64,000 nt of DNA, from NCBI GenBank assembly GCA_963755195.1, contig CAVWIZ010000002.1:310001-374000 (forward strand), in the 5' to 3' direction. The notes under the pieces are model-generated. The model was not told the DNA's origin, searched no databases, and saw only the letters and a list, made by a program, of their open reading frames with translations. Origin of the DNA: CAVQJU01 sp963755195. GTDB taxonomy: Bacteria; Acidobacteriota; Vicinamibacteria; Vicinamibacterales; CAVVIG01. The stretch's first letter is position 1; every line of letters starts with the position of its first letter. The translations under genes and the position numbers were made by a program. This document shows, piece by piece, positions 25,291 to 34,517 of the stretch.

Positions 25291-27129
25291 ATGCAAACGC
25301 TGGTCTTCTGGCTTCTATTCGTCGCGTTCATGGGCGCCTTCGCGGCGCAGGTCGCGACGCGCGTCCGCCTGATTGCGGCCGCCCCCGAACCCTTCACGTT
25401 CGACCACGGCCTGGTTCGGGTCGGACGCTTCTTCCTCGACGTCGTTCTGCAATGGCGCACGATTCGCGAGCGTCCCTTTGTCGGGATCGCCCATGCCTGT
25501 GTCTTCTGGGGGTTCGTCGCGTTCGGCGGCTATACGGCCGTCGAGTTTCTTCACGGCCTCGGCATCGTCGATTTGACGGGGGCGCGCTGGTTCTTCTTCT
25601 ATCGCATCCTCCTCGTGCCGTTTGCGACGGCTGTCCTCGGCGGCATTCTGTTTCTCCTTGTCCGCCGCGCCGTGTTCCGTCCCGCGACGCTCGGCGCGCA
25701 GGTGTCGGTCGAGTCGATCGTCATCGCGCTCTTCATCGCGGTGTTGATGCTCACGTTCCTGCTCGCCTTCAACCTCGAAGAAGAATCGATGGCCTGGCGT
25801 GTGAACTGGTGGGCGCACATGCTGGTGATCCTGGCGTTCATGGCGCTCATCCCCGCGTCGAAGCACCTGCATCTGGTGCTGTCGCCGATCACGGTATTCC
25901 TGAAATCCCCCGAGCTCGGCCGCGTCCGCAACCTGGATTTCGAGAAGGAAGAGGTCGGCCTCGAGACCGTCAAGGATCTGGGGAAGAAGGCCGTGCTCGA
26001 CGCCTTCACGTGCGTTGAATGCGGGCGGTGTCAGGTGAATTGCCCGGCGTGGGGATCTGGCAAAGCCCTGAATCCCAAGACGCTGATCCTTCAGACGCAG
26101 GAGGCCCTTCTCGCCGGCGAACGCGATCGGAAGCTTGGCGAGGTGTACACCGACGAGGTGCTGTGGCAGTGCACCACGTGCGGCGCGTGCGAAAACCAGT
26201 GCCCCGTCGGCATCGAGCACGTGCCGCTCATCATCGGCGCGCGCCGTGGTCTGGTGTCGAACGGCGAAGCGCCGGAATACCTCGGCGCGATGTACAACAA
26301 CCTCGAACGCCGAAGGAATATCTGGGGGCTGGGGTCGGATGAGCGGCAGAAGTTCGTCGGTTCGGCGGCCCTGGAGATATTTGATCCCACCCGGCACGAC
26401 GTCCTCGTCTGGCTGGGCTGCGCGGGATCGTTTGAGGCCGATTTCCAGAAATCACTCCGATCGTTGTTCGAGATCCTGAAGTCGAAGAAGGTGCCGTTCG
26501 GCGTCCTCTCGAAAGAGCAGTGCACGGGCGATCCCGCGAAGCGGACCGGCAACGAGTACATGTTTCAGGAGCTGGCGAACGCGAATATCGAAACGCTGAA
26601 AGCAGCGGGACCGAAAACCATCGTGACGTCGTGTCCGCACTGCGTGAAGACGATCGGCGACGACTATCGGCGCTTTGGCTACGACGTGAACATCGTCCAC
26701 TCGTCGGTCTTTGTCGCCGGGCTCATGCGCGACGCGACTCCCGCAGCGGGGGCCTCGGAAACCGTGACGTTTCACGATCCGTGCTATCTCGGACGCTACG
26801 CCGGGACGGTGGACGAGCCGCGCGAGCTGCTCGTCAAGTTCGGCGGCGACAACATCGACTTCAGGGAGCCTGTTCGCAACCGCGACAACCCGTTCTGCTG
26901 CGGGGCCGGCGGCGGACTCATGTTCGCCGACAAGGAAGAAGAACACGGCACCCGAATCAGCGATGTCCGGCTCAAGCAGCTCCAGGACACCGGCGCGAAC
27001 ACCGTCGTGACGGCGTGCCCGTTTTGTTCGATCATGCTCAAGGGCGCCCATGCGAGTGCCGGCGGACAAGACGACGTCCACTTCGTCGATTTGATGACCT
27101 TTGTCAACAATCGACTCACGCCGTTGTGA
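25291..27129 (+). CDS. Membrane Fe-S ETF:menaquinone oxidoreductase (EMO/EtfD type)
   Basis: A 612-aa protein; ATG 25291 fits better than GTG 25255. The N-terminal third has about five membrane helices with His residues resembling a cytochrome-b-like quinone module. It is followed by two 4Fe-4S motifs, C-V-E-C-G-R-C-Q-V-N-C-P and C-T-T-C-G-A-C-E-N-Q-C-P, and two HdrD-type CCG domains ending at F-C-C-G-A-G-G-G. In Geobacter and Mycobacterium relatives such proteins pass electrons from ETF to menaquinone. The etfBA genes directly upstream and the menaquinone locus in this window make that role likely. Confidence 0.88.
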   Translation: MQTLVFWLLFVAFMGAFAAQVATRVRLIAAAPEPFTFDHGLVRVGRFFLDVVLQWRTIRERPFVGIAHACVFWGFVAFGGYTAVEFLHGLGIVDLTGARWFFFYRILLVPFATAVLGGILFLLVRRAVFRPATLGAQVSVESIVIALFIAVLMLTFLLAFNLEEESMAWRVNWWAHMLVILAFMALIPASKHLHLVLSPITVFLKSPELGRVRNLDFEKEEVGLETVKDLGKKAVLDAFTCVECGRCQVNCPAWGSGKALNPKTLILQTQEALLAGERDRKLGEVYTDEVLWQCTTCGACENQCPVGIEHVPLIIGARRGLVSNGEAPEYLGAMYNNLERRRNIWGLGSDERQKFVGSAALEIFDPTRHDVLVWLGCAGSFEADFQKSLRSLFEILKSKKVPFGVLSKEQCTGDPAKRTGNEYMFQELANANIETLKAAGPKTIVTSCPHCVKTIGDDYRRFGYDVNIVHSSVFVAGLMRDATPAAGASETVTFHDPCYLGRYAGTVDEPRELLVKFGGDNIDFREPVRNRDNPFCCGAGGGLMFADKEEEHGTRISDVRLKQLQDTGANTVVTACPFCSIMLKGAHASAGGQDDVHFVDLMTFVNNRLTPL

Positions 27130-27807
27130 GCGAGCCGAACTGGCGCGCATCGCGCCTGAAGCGGATCGAGGCGGCCGCGATTGCCATCGCCGGCTACCGC
27201 CTGGTGGCCGCGCTGGGGGCGACGTTCCGCTGGAAGACCGAGGGCGTCGAACACTTCGACGCGGTCGTTCGTGGCGGCCGCCAGCCGATCATGGCCTTCT
27301 GGCACGGCCGAATCCTGCCCGCCACCGTCTTCTTCCGCCGCCGGGGCATCGTCGTCATCACGAGCGAGAACTTCGACGGCGAATGGATTGCGGGCATCAT
27401 CGAGCGGTTCGGGTACGGCACCGCTCGCGGATCGACGTCACGCGGCGGTCGCAAAGCGCTGTTGCAACTCGCGCGCGACATGGCGGCGGGAAAGCCCGCC
27501 GCGTTCACGATTGACGGCCCTCGTGGTCCGGCCCGCGTCGCCCAGGCGGGCGCCGTCTGGCTGGCGAAAACCACCGGCAATCCGGTGTTGCCGTTTCATG
27601 TCGAGGCCGATCGCTACTGGACCACGAACAGCTGGGATCGGACGCAGATCCCCAAGCCGTTCGCGACGGTCGCGCATCGCGATAGGCGAGCCGCTCGAGG
27701 TGCCCGCTGCCGGGGGCGACGAAGCACTCGAAGCTGCGCGCCGCGAGTTGGAGGTCCGGTTGCACACGGTCGAGAAGCGCGCGCTGGAACTGGCTTCGAG
27801 ACGCTGA
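27126..27807 (+). CDS. DUF374-type lysophospholipid acyltransferase-like protein, one frameshift
   Basis: GTG 27126 overlaps the preceding stop (GTGA). Frame 3 codes to about 27674; then an extra base shifts the rest to frame 1. Deleting one C in the 27671-27676 region restores F-A-T-V-A-I-A-I-G-E-P-L-E-V-P and gives 226 aa, normal for the family. Features: A-F-W-H-G-R (the H-x-x-x-D acyltransferase equivalent), S-E-N-F-D-G-E, R-G-S-T-S-R-G-G and T-I-D-G-P-R-G-P. Homologues acylate lipids at the inner membrane and often lie near lipid A genes. Read as an intact gene with a consensus error. Confidence 0.8.
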
Positions 27808-27873
27808 GACTTCGCGACTGCTCACGGCGCCGTTGCGGTGCGCGTGCGTGCTAACATCCGGCGATGAATCAGA

Positions 27874-28636
27874 ATGGGCTCGACGATACGGCTTGCAAGT
27901 AATTCGGACGTCGCCGCGATCACCGACCTCTATCGCCCCATCGCGGAGTCGACCGCGATTTCGTTTGAAACCGAACCGCCAGACCAGGATGAAATGCGGC
28001 GGCGGATCGACGACGAGCGGGTACTCGTGTCTATGCTAGCCCGAATTGGGCACGTCGAGTGGAATCGGCGCAGTCGCTGGGTACGCGTACGCGGCGAAGC
28101 ATGCAGATCGGGCGGCATACCAATGGTCGGTGGACACTTCATCGGTCTAGTGTGTTGTCAGCCGAGTTCCGCCGACGTCGCCGGGCGCGTGCTCGTCTAC
28201 GTGTAATCGCGCGTCACTCATGCCGGCGAAGCATTCGGTGTACCAGCGTGGACGGATATCGACATCCTGGTCGGTGCAACACTAATGTCAAGTTCGTCGC
28301 GATGTTCACGAACGAGTCAGTGGCATCGTTTCGGTGATGTTCAGCACTGTTCGCGTCGCTGCGATCGGGCGCGGAGTGATGGACACTTCGGTCTATGTTC
28401 GCGAGTTCCGCCGTGTGGCATCGGCGCGCGCGCTCTACCGGTCGCTGTTCGGCATACTCGGCGCCCAGGGGTTTTTCAATGCGTACGCTGGTATTGCACT
28501 TCCCAATCCGGCAAGTGTCGCACTGCACGAGGGTGTCGGCTTCCGGCCGATCGGCGTCTACCGCAATGTAGGCTACAAGCTTGGCGCCTGGCGAGACGTC
28601 GGGTGGTGGCAACGAGCCCTGAAAGCAGGGCGCTGA
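27874..28636 (+). pseudogene. Broken GNAT acetyltransferase (phosphinothricin acetyltransferase-like) with repeated internal pieces
   Basis: The N-terminal part is in frame from ATG 27874 (I-R-L-A-S-N-S-D-V-A, then Y-R-P-I-A-E-S-T-A-I-S-F-E-T-E). The middle, V-A-G-Y-A-Y-A-A-K-H-A-D-R-A-A-Y-Q-W-S-V-D, is in another frame around 28071-28133. The C-terminus is in a third frame, 28378-28636: Y-V-R-E-F-R-R, F-F-N-A-Y-A-G-I-A-L-P-N, V-G-Y-K-L-G-A-W-R-D-V-G-W-W. Between them, 28140-28375 holds diverged second copies of the GGACACTTC...GAGTTCCGCCG stretch and of the GGCGAAGCAT...TACCA stretch, so this is more than one indel. No intact enzyme can be made. Confidence 0.75.
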
Positions 28637-28639
28637 GCG

Positions 28640-28811
28640 ACCTCTTGATTCGTGAGCGTCGCTACGATGGCGCGCTCTTGGCATTGATCTTCCGATGATG
28701 CGGGCGCACGAGGTTGGCGCCGACGACTGTCGATCTTCTCCAATAATGCTGGTCGCGACCATCCGCTGTCTCGGCGGCGGGTATGTCGACGGCTGATCCC
28801 AAGGCGGGGTT
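28640..28811. other. Region without a recognised gene
   Basis: These 172 bases follow the broken acetyltransferase and precede an AACCTTG array. No convincing reading frame, RNA or repeat was found; it may be further decay products of the pseudogene. Confidence 0.4.
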
Positions 28812-28816
28812 GGCCG

Positions 28817-28845
28817 AACCTTGAACCTTGAACCTTGAACCGTGG
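28817..28845. repeat. Four direct copies of the heptamer AACCTTG
   Basis: Three exact AACCTTG units and a fourth with one change (AACCGTG) end 3 nt before the ATG of the deacetylase gene. A single isolated unit is also present before plsX (about 19019-19026). No inverted partner is close by. Confidence 0.85.
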
Positions 28846-28848
28846 CTG

Positions 28849-29892
28849 ATGCCCCTCATCATCATTTCTACTGACCGCTTCGCCGAACACCAGACGCCTC
28901 CCGGGCATCCTGAGTGTCCCGAGCGGGCACAGGTGTTCGACGCGATTGCCGCACGCTGGCGTGAAGGCGGTGGGGAGGTGGTCGCCCCACCCGAAGCGAC
29001 CCACGAGTATCTCGCGCGCGTGCACGCCGACGCGTACATCAAGCACATCGCCGAGACGGCGGGGCAGGCCGTCGCCCTCGATCCGGACACCTATACGTCG
29101 CCGGACTCGTACGAAATCGCACGGCTGGCCGCCGGAGCGGCCGTGGACGCGGTCGAACGCGTGATGGGCGAGCCGGGCACGACGGCGTTTGCGCTGGTGC
29201 GGCCTCCCGGTCATCACGCGGAGCGAAGCCGTGCGATGGGTTTCTGCTTCTTCAACAACATCGCGATCGCCGCGGCTCATGCGCGCACGCTGGGCGCCGG
29301 CCGCATCGCGATTGTGGACTACGACGTGCACCACGGGAACGGCACGCAGCACCTCTTCGAGCGCGATCCGTCGGTGCTCTACGTGTCCGCGCATCAGCAT
29401 CCCTACTACCCCGGCACCGGCGCCGCCGACGAGGTGGGCCTCGGCTCCGGGGAGGGGTTCACCGTGAACCTTCCGATCGAGTCGGGTGCCACCGACGGCG
29501 ACTACCGCCTCGTGTTCGAAGAAGTGATTCTGCCGGTGCTGCGGCTGTTCAAGCCGGACCTCGTGCTCGTGTCGGCCGGCTTCGACGCCCACGAACGCGA
29601 TCCGCTGGCGACGATGCGTGTGACAACGGAATGCTTCGGAGCGATGGCGACGGCGCTCCAGCGCGTCGCGGAAGAGACGTGCGAAGGCCGGATGGCGCTC
29701 GTCACCGAAGGCGGCTACGATCTGCCGGCGCTCGGCGCATCGCTCGACGCAACCGTGCAGGCGCTGGCGGCGCCTCGGACATCGTCGCCAGGGCCACGAG
29801 CGGTGTGGCCGGAGAGTCAGATTCCCTCGAAGCGCGGTCGCGTGTCCGCGGACGCCGCGAAGCACGCGCTCAAGAGACATTGGGACCTTTGA
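28849..29892 (+). CDS. Histone-deacetylase-family (acetoin utilisation-like) deacetylase
   Basis: A 347-aa protein; ATG 28849 is used because the upstream TTG 28828 lies in the heptamer array. Zinc-site and catalytic motifs are intact: R-P-P-G-H-H-A-E, G-F-C-F-F-N-N, V-D-Y-D-V-H-H-G-N-G-T-Q and S-A-G-F-D-A-H. Bacterial members deacetylate proteins, polyamines or small molecules; the substrate cannot be told from sequence. The last 30 residues are basic. The gene is followed by an AACGG-word inverted repeat and leuS. Confidence 0.9.
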   Translation: MPLIIISTDRFAEHQTPPGHPECPERAQVFDAIAARWREGGGEVVAPPEATHEYLARVHADAYIKHIAETAGQAVALDPDTYTSPDSYEIARLAAGAAVDAVERVMGEPGTTAFALVRPPGHHAERSRAMGFCFFNNIAIAAAHARTLGAGRIAIVDYDVHHGNGTQHLFERDPSVLYVSAHQHPYYPGTGAADEVGLGSGEGFTVNLPIESGATDGDYRLVFEEVILPVLRLFKPDLVLVSAGFDAHERDPLATMRVTTECFGAMATALQRVAEETCEGRMALVTEGGYDLPALGASLDATVQALAAPRTSSPGPRAVWPESQIPSKRGRVSADAAKHALKRHWDL

Positions 29893-29985
29893 GAACGCCA
29901 AACGGAAAACGAAAAACGGAAAACGGTACAATAGAGCCTCGACGCTCTCGCGTTTTCAGTTTGCCGTTTTGCGTTTGACGTTTCC
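29893..29985. repeat. Inverted pair of AAACGG-word arrays upstream of leuS
   Basis: The left arm 29893-29926 and right arm 29949-29985 pair with mismatches; the loop holds a second small palindrome (GAGC...GCTC) and a TACAAT that could be a -10 box for leuS. The right arm ends 3 nt before the leuS ATG, so the hairpin would cover the initiation region. Confidence 0.85.
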
Positions 29986-29988
29986 GTA

Positions 29989-32526
29989 ATGGCCGACTAC
30001 AGACCCCAGGAACTCGACAAGAAGTGGCAGGAGCGGTGGACCTCGACGCGTGCCTTCGAGGTCGAGGCCGATTCGAGTCGTCCGAAATTCTACTGCCTCG
30101 AGATGTTCGCCTACCCATCCGGGCACGCGCACGTCGGACACGTCCGCAACTACATCATCGGCGACATCTGCGCGCGAATGAAGCGGATGCGCGGCTATAA
30201 CGTCCTCCATCCGTTCGGCTGGGACGCCTTTGGCCTGCCCGCGGAAAACGCGGCGATCAAGACCGGGACGCACCCCGAGGCGTCAACCTTCGACAACATC
30301 AGTCACATGAAAGGGCAGCTGCAGCGCCTCGGCATCAGCTACGCCTGGGAGCGCGAGATCGCGACCTGTCTGCCCGAGTACTACAAGTTCAACCAGTGGA
30401 TGTTTCTGAAGATGTTCGAGCGCGGCCTCGCGTACCGCAAGCGCTCCACCGTGAACTGGTGCCCGGTGGACAAGACCGTGCTGGCCAACGAACAGGTCGA
30501 GAACGGCGCCTGCTGGCGCTGCGGCTCGGTCGTCGAGTCGCGTTCGCTCGAGCAGTGGTTCTTCAAGATTACGGCGTACGCCGACGAATTGCTGGCCGGC
30601 CTCGACACGCTCGAGGAGTGGCCGGAAAAAGTCGTCGTGATGCAGCGGAACTGGATTGGGCGCTCCGAAGGCGCGCGGCTGAAATTTCCGATCAAAGACG
30701 CGACGGATTCTATTGAGGTCTTCACGACCAGAATCGACACCATCTACGGGGCGACGTTCGTGCTGCTGGCGCCCGAGCACGCGATGGTCGATCGCTTCGC
30801 CGCCGAGAGCCCAGACCCACAGGCCTTCCGCGAGCGCGTGGGGAAGTTCCGCGCGCTCAGTCGCGAGGCGCGTCTGACGGGCGAGATCGAGAAGGAAGGC
30901 TTCGACACCGGCCGCAAGGCGAGGAATCCGTTTACCGGGGAAGACGTGCCCGTCTGGGTCGCGAATTTCGTCCTCGCCGAGTACGGCACCGGCGCCATCA
31001 TGGCCGTGCCCGCCCACGACGAGCGCGACTTTGCGTTTGCCCGCAAGTACGGCCTTCCGATCCGCATTGCTGTTCGCTCGGCGGAAACGCCCGCGACCGC
31101 CGGCGACCTGGTCGACGCGACGACGAATTATGGCCAGCTGGTCGACTCGGGCGAGTACTCGGGCGCCGAAGCACCGGCCGTCATCACCCGGATGATTGCG
31201 GATGCCGAGAAGCGTGGCATCGGCACCGGCGAAATTCAGTACCGTCTGAAAGACTGGGGCATTTCGCGGCAGAGGTATTGGGGCACGCCGATCCCCGTCG
31301 TATACTGCGAGAAGCATGGCGCCGTCGGCGTCCCGTACGAGCAACTCCCGGTTGAGCTGCCCAAGATGGCGGCGTTTACCGGCCGCGGTGACTCGCCGCT
31401 TGCGCAGGTGCCCGAGTTTGTCAATACGACGTGTCCGACGTGCGGCGGTCCGGCCCGGCGCGAGACGGACACGATGGATACGTTCGTTGATTCCTCCTGG
31501 TACTTTCTCCGTTTTGCCGACCCCAAGAATCGCGATCTGCCCTTCAGCAAGGAAGCCGGCGCGTACTGGATGCCGGTGGATTTCTACAGCGGCGGCGTCG
31601 AGCACGCGATCCTGCACCTGCTCTACTCGCGGTTCTTCACGAGAATTCTGCGCGACGTCGGCCTGATCACGTTCGACGAGCCATTCAAGCGCCTGCTCAC
31701 TCAGGGCATGGTGCTCAAGAACGGCGAGGTCATGTCGAAGTCCAAGGGCAACGTCGTCGATCCGGATTCCATGCTGCAGAAGTACGGCGCCGACGCGCTC
31801 CGGCTTTATGTCATGTTCGTGGCGCCTCCGGAAAAGGAAGTCGAGTGGAGCGACTCCGGGCTCGAGGGAAGCTTCCGGTTCCTCGTTCGCGTCTGGCGCA
31901 TCGTCGATCACTGGGCAGGGGTGCTCGGGGACCGGGGCAAAGGGCTGGGGGCCGAGGGAAAAGCCGGCGACTACTCGGCCGAGGAACGCACGCTGCGCCG
32001 GAAGACGCACGACACCATCCGGCGCGTGACCGTGGATATCGAGGAGCGGATGCACCTCAACACAGCGGTGTCGTCGTTGATGGAGCTTGTCAACGAGCTG
32101 TATGCGTTCAGCGACACGACTCCGTATGGCGCCCCGGCTCGCGGTCACGCACCGTCGGGACGCGTGGAACGCCCGCAGACGCTGGCGGTTGTGCGCGAGG
32201 CCGTCGACGCGGTCGTCGTCATGATCTCGCCGTTCGCGCCGCACACCGCCGAGGAACTCTGGCAGATGCTGGGCCACAGCGGTGGGCTCACCACCACCGG
32301 CTGGCCGGTGTTTGATGCGCAGGTGGCCAAGCCCGATGAAGTCGTCGTCCCGGTGCAGATCAAGGGTAAGATTCGCGCGCGCTTGACCGTGCCCGCCGAC
32401 GCGACCGACGACCAGCTTCGCGAGTTCGCGCTGGCGGACGCTGCTGTGCAGGGGCACGTCGCCGGAAAACGGATTCTGAAGGTCGTTGTCGCGAAGGGTC
32501 CGCTTGTCTCGGTGGTCGTCGAATGA
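29989..32526 (+). CDS. leuS: Leucyl-tRNA synthetase
   Basis: An 845-aa class I synthetase. The HIGH motif appears as H48-V-G-H51 after Y-P-S-G-H, and the KMSKS loop as V-M-S-K-S-K-G-N in the C-terminal part. The editing (CP1) domain with T-T-R-I-D-T-I-Y-G-A-T-F and G-T-G-A-I-M-A-V-P-A-H-D-E-R-D is intact, as is the zinc-like C-x-x-C pairs region. It charges tRNA-Leu in the cytoplasm. No ribosome site is visible, because the upstream hairpin repeat occupies that space. It overlaps lptE by 4 nt. Confidence 0.98.
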   Translation: MADYRPQELDKKWQERWTSTRAFEVEADSSRPKFYCLEMFAYPSGHAHVGHVRNYIIGDICARMKRMRGYNVLHPFGWDAFGLPAENAAIKTGTHPEASTFDNISHMKGQLQRLGISYAWEREIATCLPEYYKFNQWMFLKMFERGLAYRKRSTVNWCPVDKTVLANEQVENGACWRCGSVVESRSLEQWFFKITAYADELLAGLDTLEEWPEKVVVMQRNWIGRSEGARLKFPIKDATDSIEVFTTRIDTIYGATFVLLAPEHAMVDRFAAESPDPQAFRERVGKFRALSREARLTGEIEKEGFDTGRKARNPFTGEDVPVWVANFVLAEYGTGAIMAVPAHDERDFAFARKYGLPIRIAVRSAETPATAGDLVDATTNYGQLVDSGEYSGAEAPAVITRMIADAEKRGIGTGEIQYRLKDWGISRQRYWGTPIPVVYCEKHGAVGVPYEQLPVELPKMAAFTGRGDSPLAQVPEFVNTTCPTCGGPARRETDTMDTFVDSSWYFLRFADPKNRDLPFSKEAGAYWMPVDFYSGGVEHAILHLLYSRFFTRILRDVGLITFDEPFKRLLTQGMVLKNGEVMSKSKGNVVDPDSMLQKYGADALRLYVMFVAPPEKEVEWSDSGLEGSFRFLVRVWRIVDHWAGVLGDRGKGLGAEGKAGDYSAEERTLRRKTHDTIRRVTVDIEERMHLNTAVSSLMELVNELYAFSDTTPYGAPARGHAPSGRVERPQTLAVVREAVDAVVVMISPFAPHTAEELWQMLGHSGGLTTTGWPVFDAQVAKPDEVVVPVQIKGKIRARLTVPADATDDQLREFALADAAVQGHVAGKRILKVVVAKGPLVSVVVE

Positions 32527-33068
32527 GACAGAACACTCGAGTCGGCATGTGCGTGCTCGCCATTTGTGGCGCCTTGACCACCGGCTGTGGCTATTCGCTC
32601 GCCGGCCGGGGCTCGTTTCTGCCCGCGTCGATCAAGACCATCGGGATTCCCATGTTCGCGAATCGGACCACGGTCTTCAATCTGGAAACGACGCTGACAC
32701 AGAGGGTTCGGTCCGAGTTCATCGGGCGTGGAAAGTACGAGATCGTGCCGGATGGCACCGGCGTGGACGCGCTGCTCACCGGCGAAGTGACGGCCGTGAC
32801 GATTGCGCCGGCTACCTTCGGCAACGTGAACCAACTGGCATCGCGGTACGCGATCACGATGATCGCCAAGGTCGAGCTGCGGAACGTGCGCGACAACGTG
32901 GTGTTGTGGGACAACCCCAGCCTGATCTTCCGTCAGGAGTACGACGCCACAACTGGTCAAAACGCCGCCGACCCGGCGGCGTTCTTCGGCCAGGACACCA
33001 ATGCCCTCGAGCGGATGAGCGCCGAATTCGCACGAAATATCGTCAGCGCCATTCTGGAGGCGTTTTGA
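32523..33068 (+). CDS. lptE: LPS-assembly lipoprotein LptE
   Basis: A 181-aa lipoprotein. Signal peptide with lipobox L-T-T-G-C (Cys22) followed by G-Y-S-L-A-G-R, the usual start of mature LptE. The rest has the T-I-G-I-P-M-F-A-N-R-T motif and an even beta/alpha pattern. LptE plugs the LptD barrel in the outer membrane. It overlaps leuS (ATGA); the leuS-lptE-holA order is conserved in many proteobacteria and here too. Confidence 0.9.
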   Translation: MRQNTRVGMCVLAICGALTTGCGYSLAGRGSFLPASIKTIGIPMFANRTTVFNLETTLTQRVRSEFIGRGKYEIVPDGTGVDALLTGEVTAVTIAPATFGNVNQLASRYAITMIAKVELRNVRDNVVLWDNPSLIFRQEYDATTGQNAADPAAFFGQDTNALERMSAEFARNIVSAILEAF

Positions 33069-33144
33069 CACGGGCCCGGCCAGCCTCCACTCACGCGACG
33101 TACCGCCGGCGTGTGAGCGAAGGCGGATAGGGTCCGCTCAACTC

Positions 33145-34167
33145 GTGGCTACCCGCACGCCCGCCGACGTCCGCAAGCAAATCGCCTCCGGCGACACCGA
33201 TCCCATCTATCTGCTTCAGGGCGAAGACGACGTCGAGAAGTCGGCGCTTGCGTCCGAGTTCATGGAGCTGGTCGAAGAGGGGCTCCGGGCGTTCAACGTC
33301 GAGCGTATTCACGCCGGCGACATGACGACGGGCGACAAGCTGGCCGACGGCGTTGCCTCGATCGTGACGGCCGTGCGGACCCTGCCGATGATGGCGCCTC
33401 GCCGGATCGTCGTCGTGTCGCAGGCAGAGATGCTCCTGGCCCCGAAGCGCGAGAGCGACGCCGCCACGCAGGCGCTTGGCGAGCTCGAAGAGTTGCTGGG
33501 GAGGCCCGAGCCTCTGACCACGCTCGTGCTCGTGGCCGCGTCGCTCGACAAGCGGACCAAGATGTTCAAGCTGCTCACCAAGCATGCCACCCTCGTCGAT
33601 TGCGGGTCGCCGGTCGATGTGGCAGGCGCCGAGCGATGGGTGAGGGCGCGTCTCGGTGACAAGGGCGTGGAAATCGAGCCTGCCGCCGCGCGCGCGCTCG
33701 CGACGCTCGCGGGGTTTCCCGATCGCCCCCAGAGCAACGGCCGGACGGGCGACCTGAAGCGACTGCGGGGCGAGATCGATCGACTGCTGCTGTACGCACT
33801 CGGCCAGAAGAGAATCGGCATGGACGACGTGCGCGAGGTGGCGGGGCCGGCCGCACTGCAGGACGACTGGGCGATGTCCAACGCGATTGAAGCCGGCCAG
33901 TGCGGTGAGGCGCTCCGCCAACTGGCGCTGGTGCTCGATGCGGGCGCACCGCCGGAGAAGATTCTGGGTCAGCTCGGGTGGCTGGTCCGCGCGAAGTTCC
34001 CGCAGGCCGCACCACGGGATCTGCCGGGGGCCGTCGAGTCGCTCTTTCGAACGGACGTCGACCTGAAGGCGTCGGGCGGCGATCCGCGGGTGCTGCTCGA
34101 GCGGCTGGTGGTCGAATTGTGCGGGGGAACGCGGGTGCGGGCCGCACCCGGACCGCGACGATGGTAG
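33145..34167 (+). CDS. holA: DNA polymerase III delta subunit
   Basis: A 340-aa protein starting at GTG 33145. The N-terminal domain has P-I-Y-L-L-Q-G-E-D-D (an AAA+-like fold without a working P-loop), followed by R-R-I-V-V-V-S-Q-A-E, W-V-R-A-R-L, and a helical collar domain with W-A-M-S-N-A-I-E-A-G. The delta subunit opens the beta clamp during clamp loading. It follows lptE, as in many genomes, and converges on rpsT. Confidence 0.88.
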   Translation: MATRTPADVRKQIASGDTDPIYLLQGEDDVEKSALASEFMELVEEGLRAFNVERIHAGDMTTGDKLADGVASIVTAVRTLPMMAPRRIVVVSQAEMLLAPKRESDAATQALGELEELLGRPEPLTTLVLVAASLDKRTKMFKLLTKHATLVDCGSPVDVAGAERWVRARLGDKGVEIEPAAARALATLAGFPDRPQSNGRTGDLKRLRGEIDRLLLYALGQKRIGMDDVREVAGPAALQDDWAMSNAIEAGQCGEALRQLALVLDAGAPPEKILGQLGWLVRAKFPQAAPRDLPGAVESLFRTDVDLKASGGDPRVLLERLVVELCGGTRVRAAPGPRRW

Positions 34168-34207
34168 CGCGGCCACAGGGCCGGCGCGGCGGGTCGAAAG
34201 GCCCTCC

Positions 34208-34477
34208 CTATTGAGACGCGCGCGCGGCGATCCGGCGACTCAACCTCGATTTGTAACGCCCGGCGGCGTTTCGGTGGATGATGCCTTTGCTGGCCATCTT
34301 GTCGATGAGCGACATCGTCTGTTTCAGCGCCGTCTTGGCGCCGGCCAGGTCGTTGCCGTCGATGGCGGCGCGGATGCTCTTGAGCGCGCCGCGCAAGTGC
34401 GACCGGAACTGGCGGTTGTGCTCGCGGTTCTTGAGACTCTGTCGGTGCGCTTTGAGCGCGGATGCATGCGTAGCCAC
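34208..34477 (-). CDS. rpsT: 30S ribosomal protein S20
   Basis: An 89-aa very basic protein starting at GTG 34477 with a GGAGGT ribosome site (34487-34492 on the plus strand). It shows the S20 pattern: S-A-L-K-A-H-R-Q-S-L-K-N-R-E-H-N, L-A-G-A-K-T-A-L, I-D-K-M-A-S-K-G-I-I-H-R-N-A-A-G-R-Y-K-S-R-L. S20 binds 16S rRNA early in small-subunit assembly. It is alone on the minus strand between holA and the ABC genes, as is usual for rpsT near holA. A much longer frame continues upstream of it but is only the shadow of the ABC permease. Confidence 0.96.
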   Translation of the reverse strand: MATHASALKAHRQSLKNREHNRQFRSHLRGALKSIRAAIDGNDLAGAKTALKQTMSLIDKMASKGIIHRNAAGRYKSRLSRRIAARASQ

Positions 34478-34517
34478 GTAAATTCGTACCTCCGGAACCA
34501 CTAACTTTATCACACCC

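Noticed and set aside
28640..28811. A possible small RNA or tRNA after the broken acetyltransferase
   Set aside because: No cloverleaf, no conserved T-loop sequence and no clear stem-loop were found.
30283..32457. A 724-codon minus-strand open frame opposite leuS
   Set aside because: Shadow of leuS; composition is typical of antisense high-GC frames and no family is seen.
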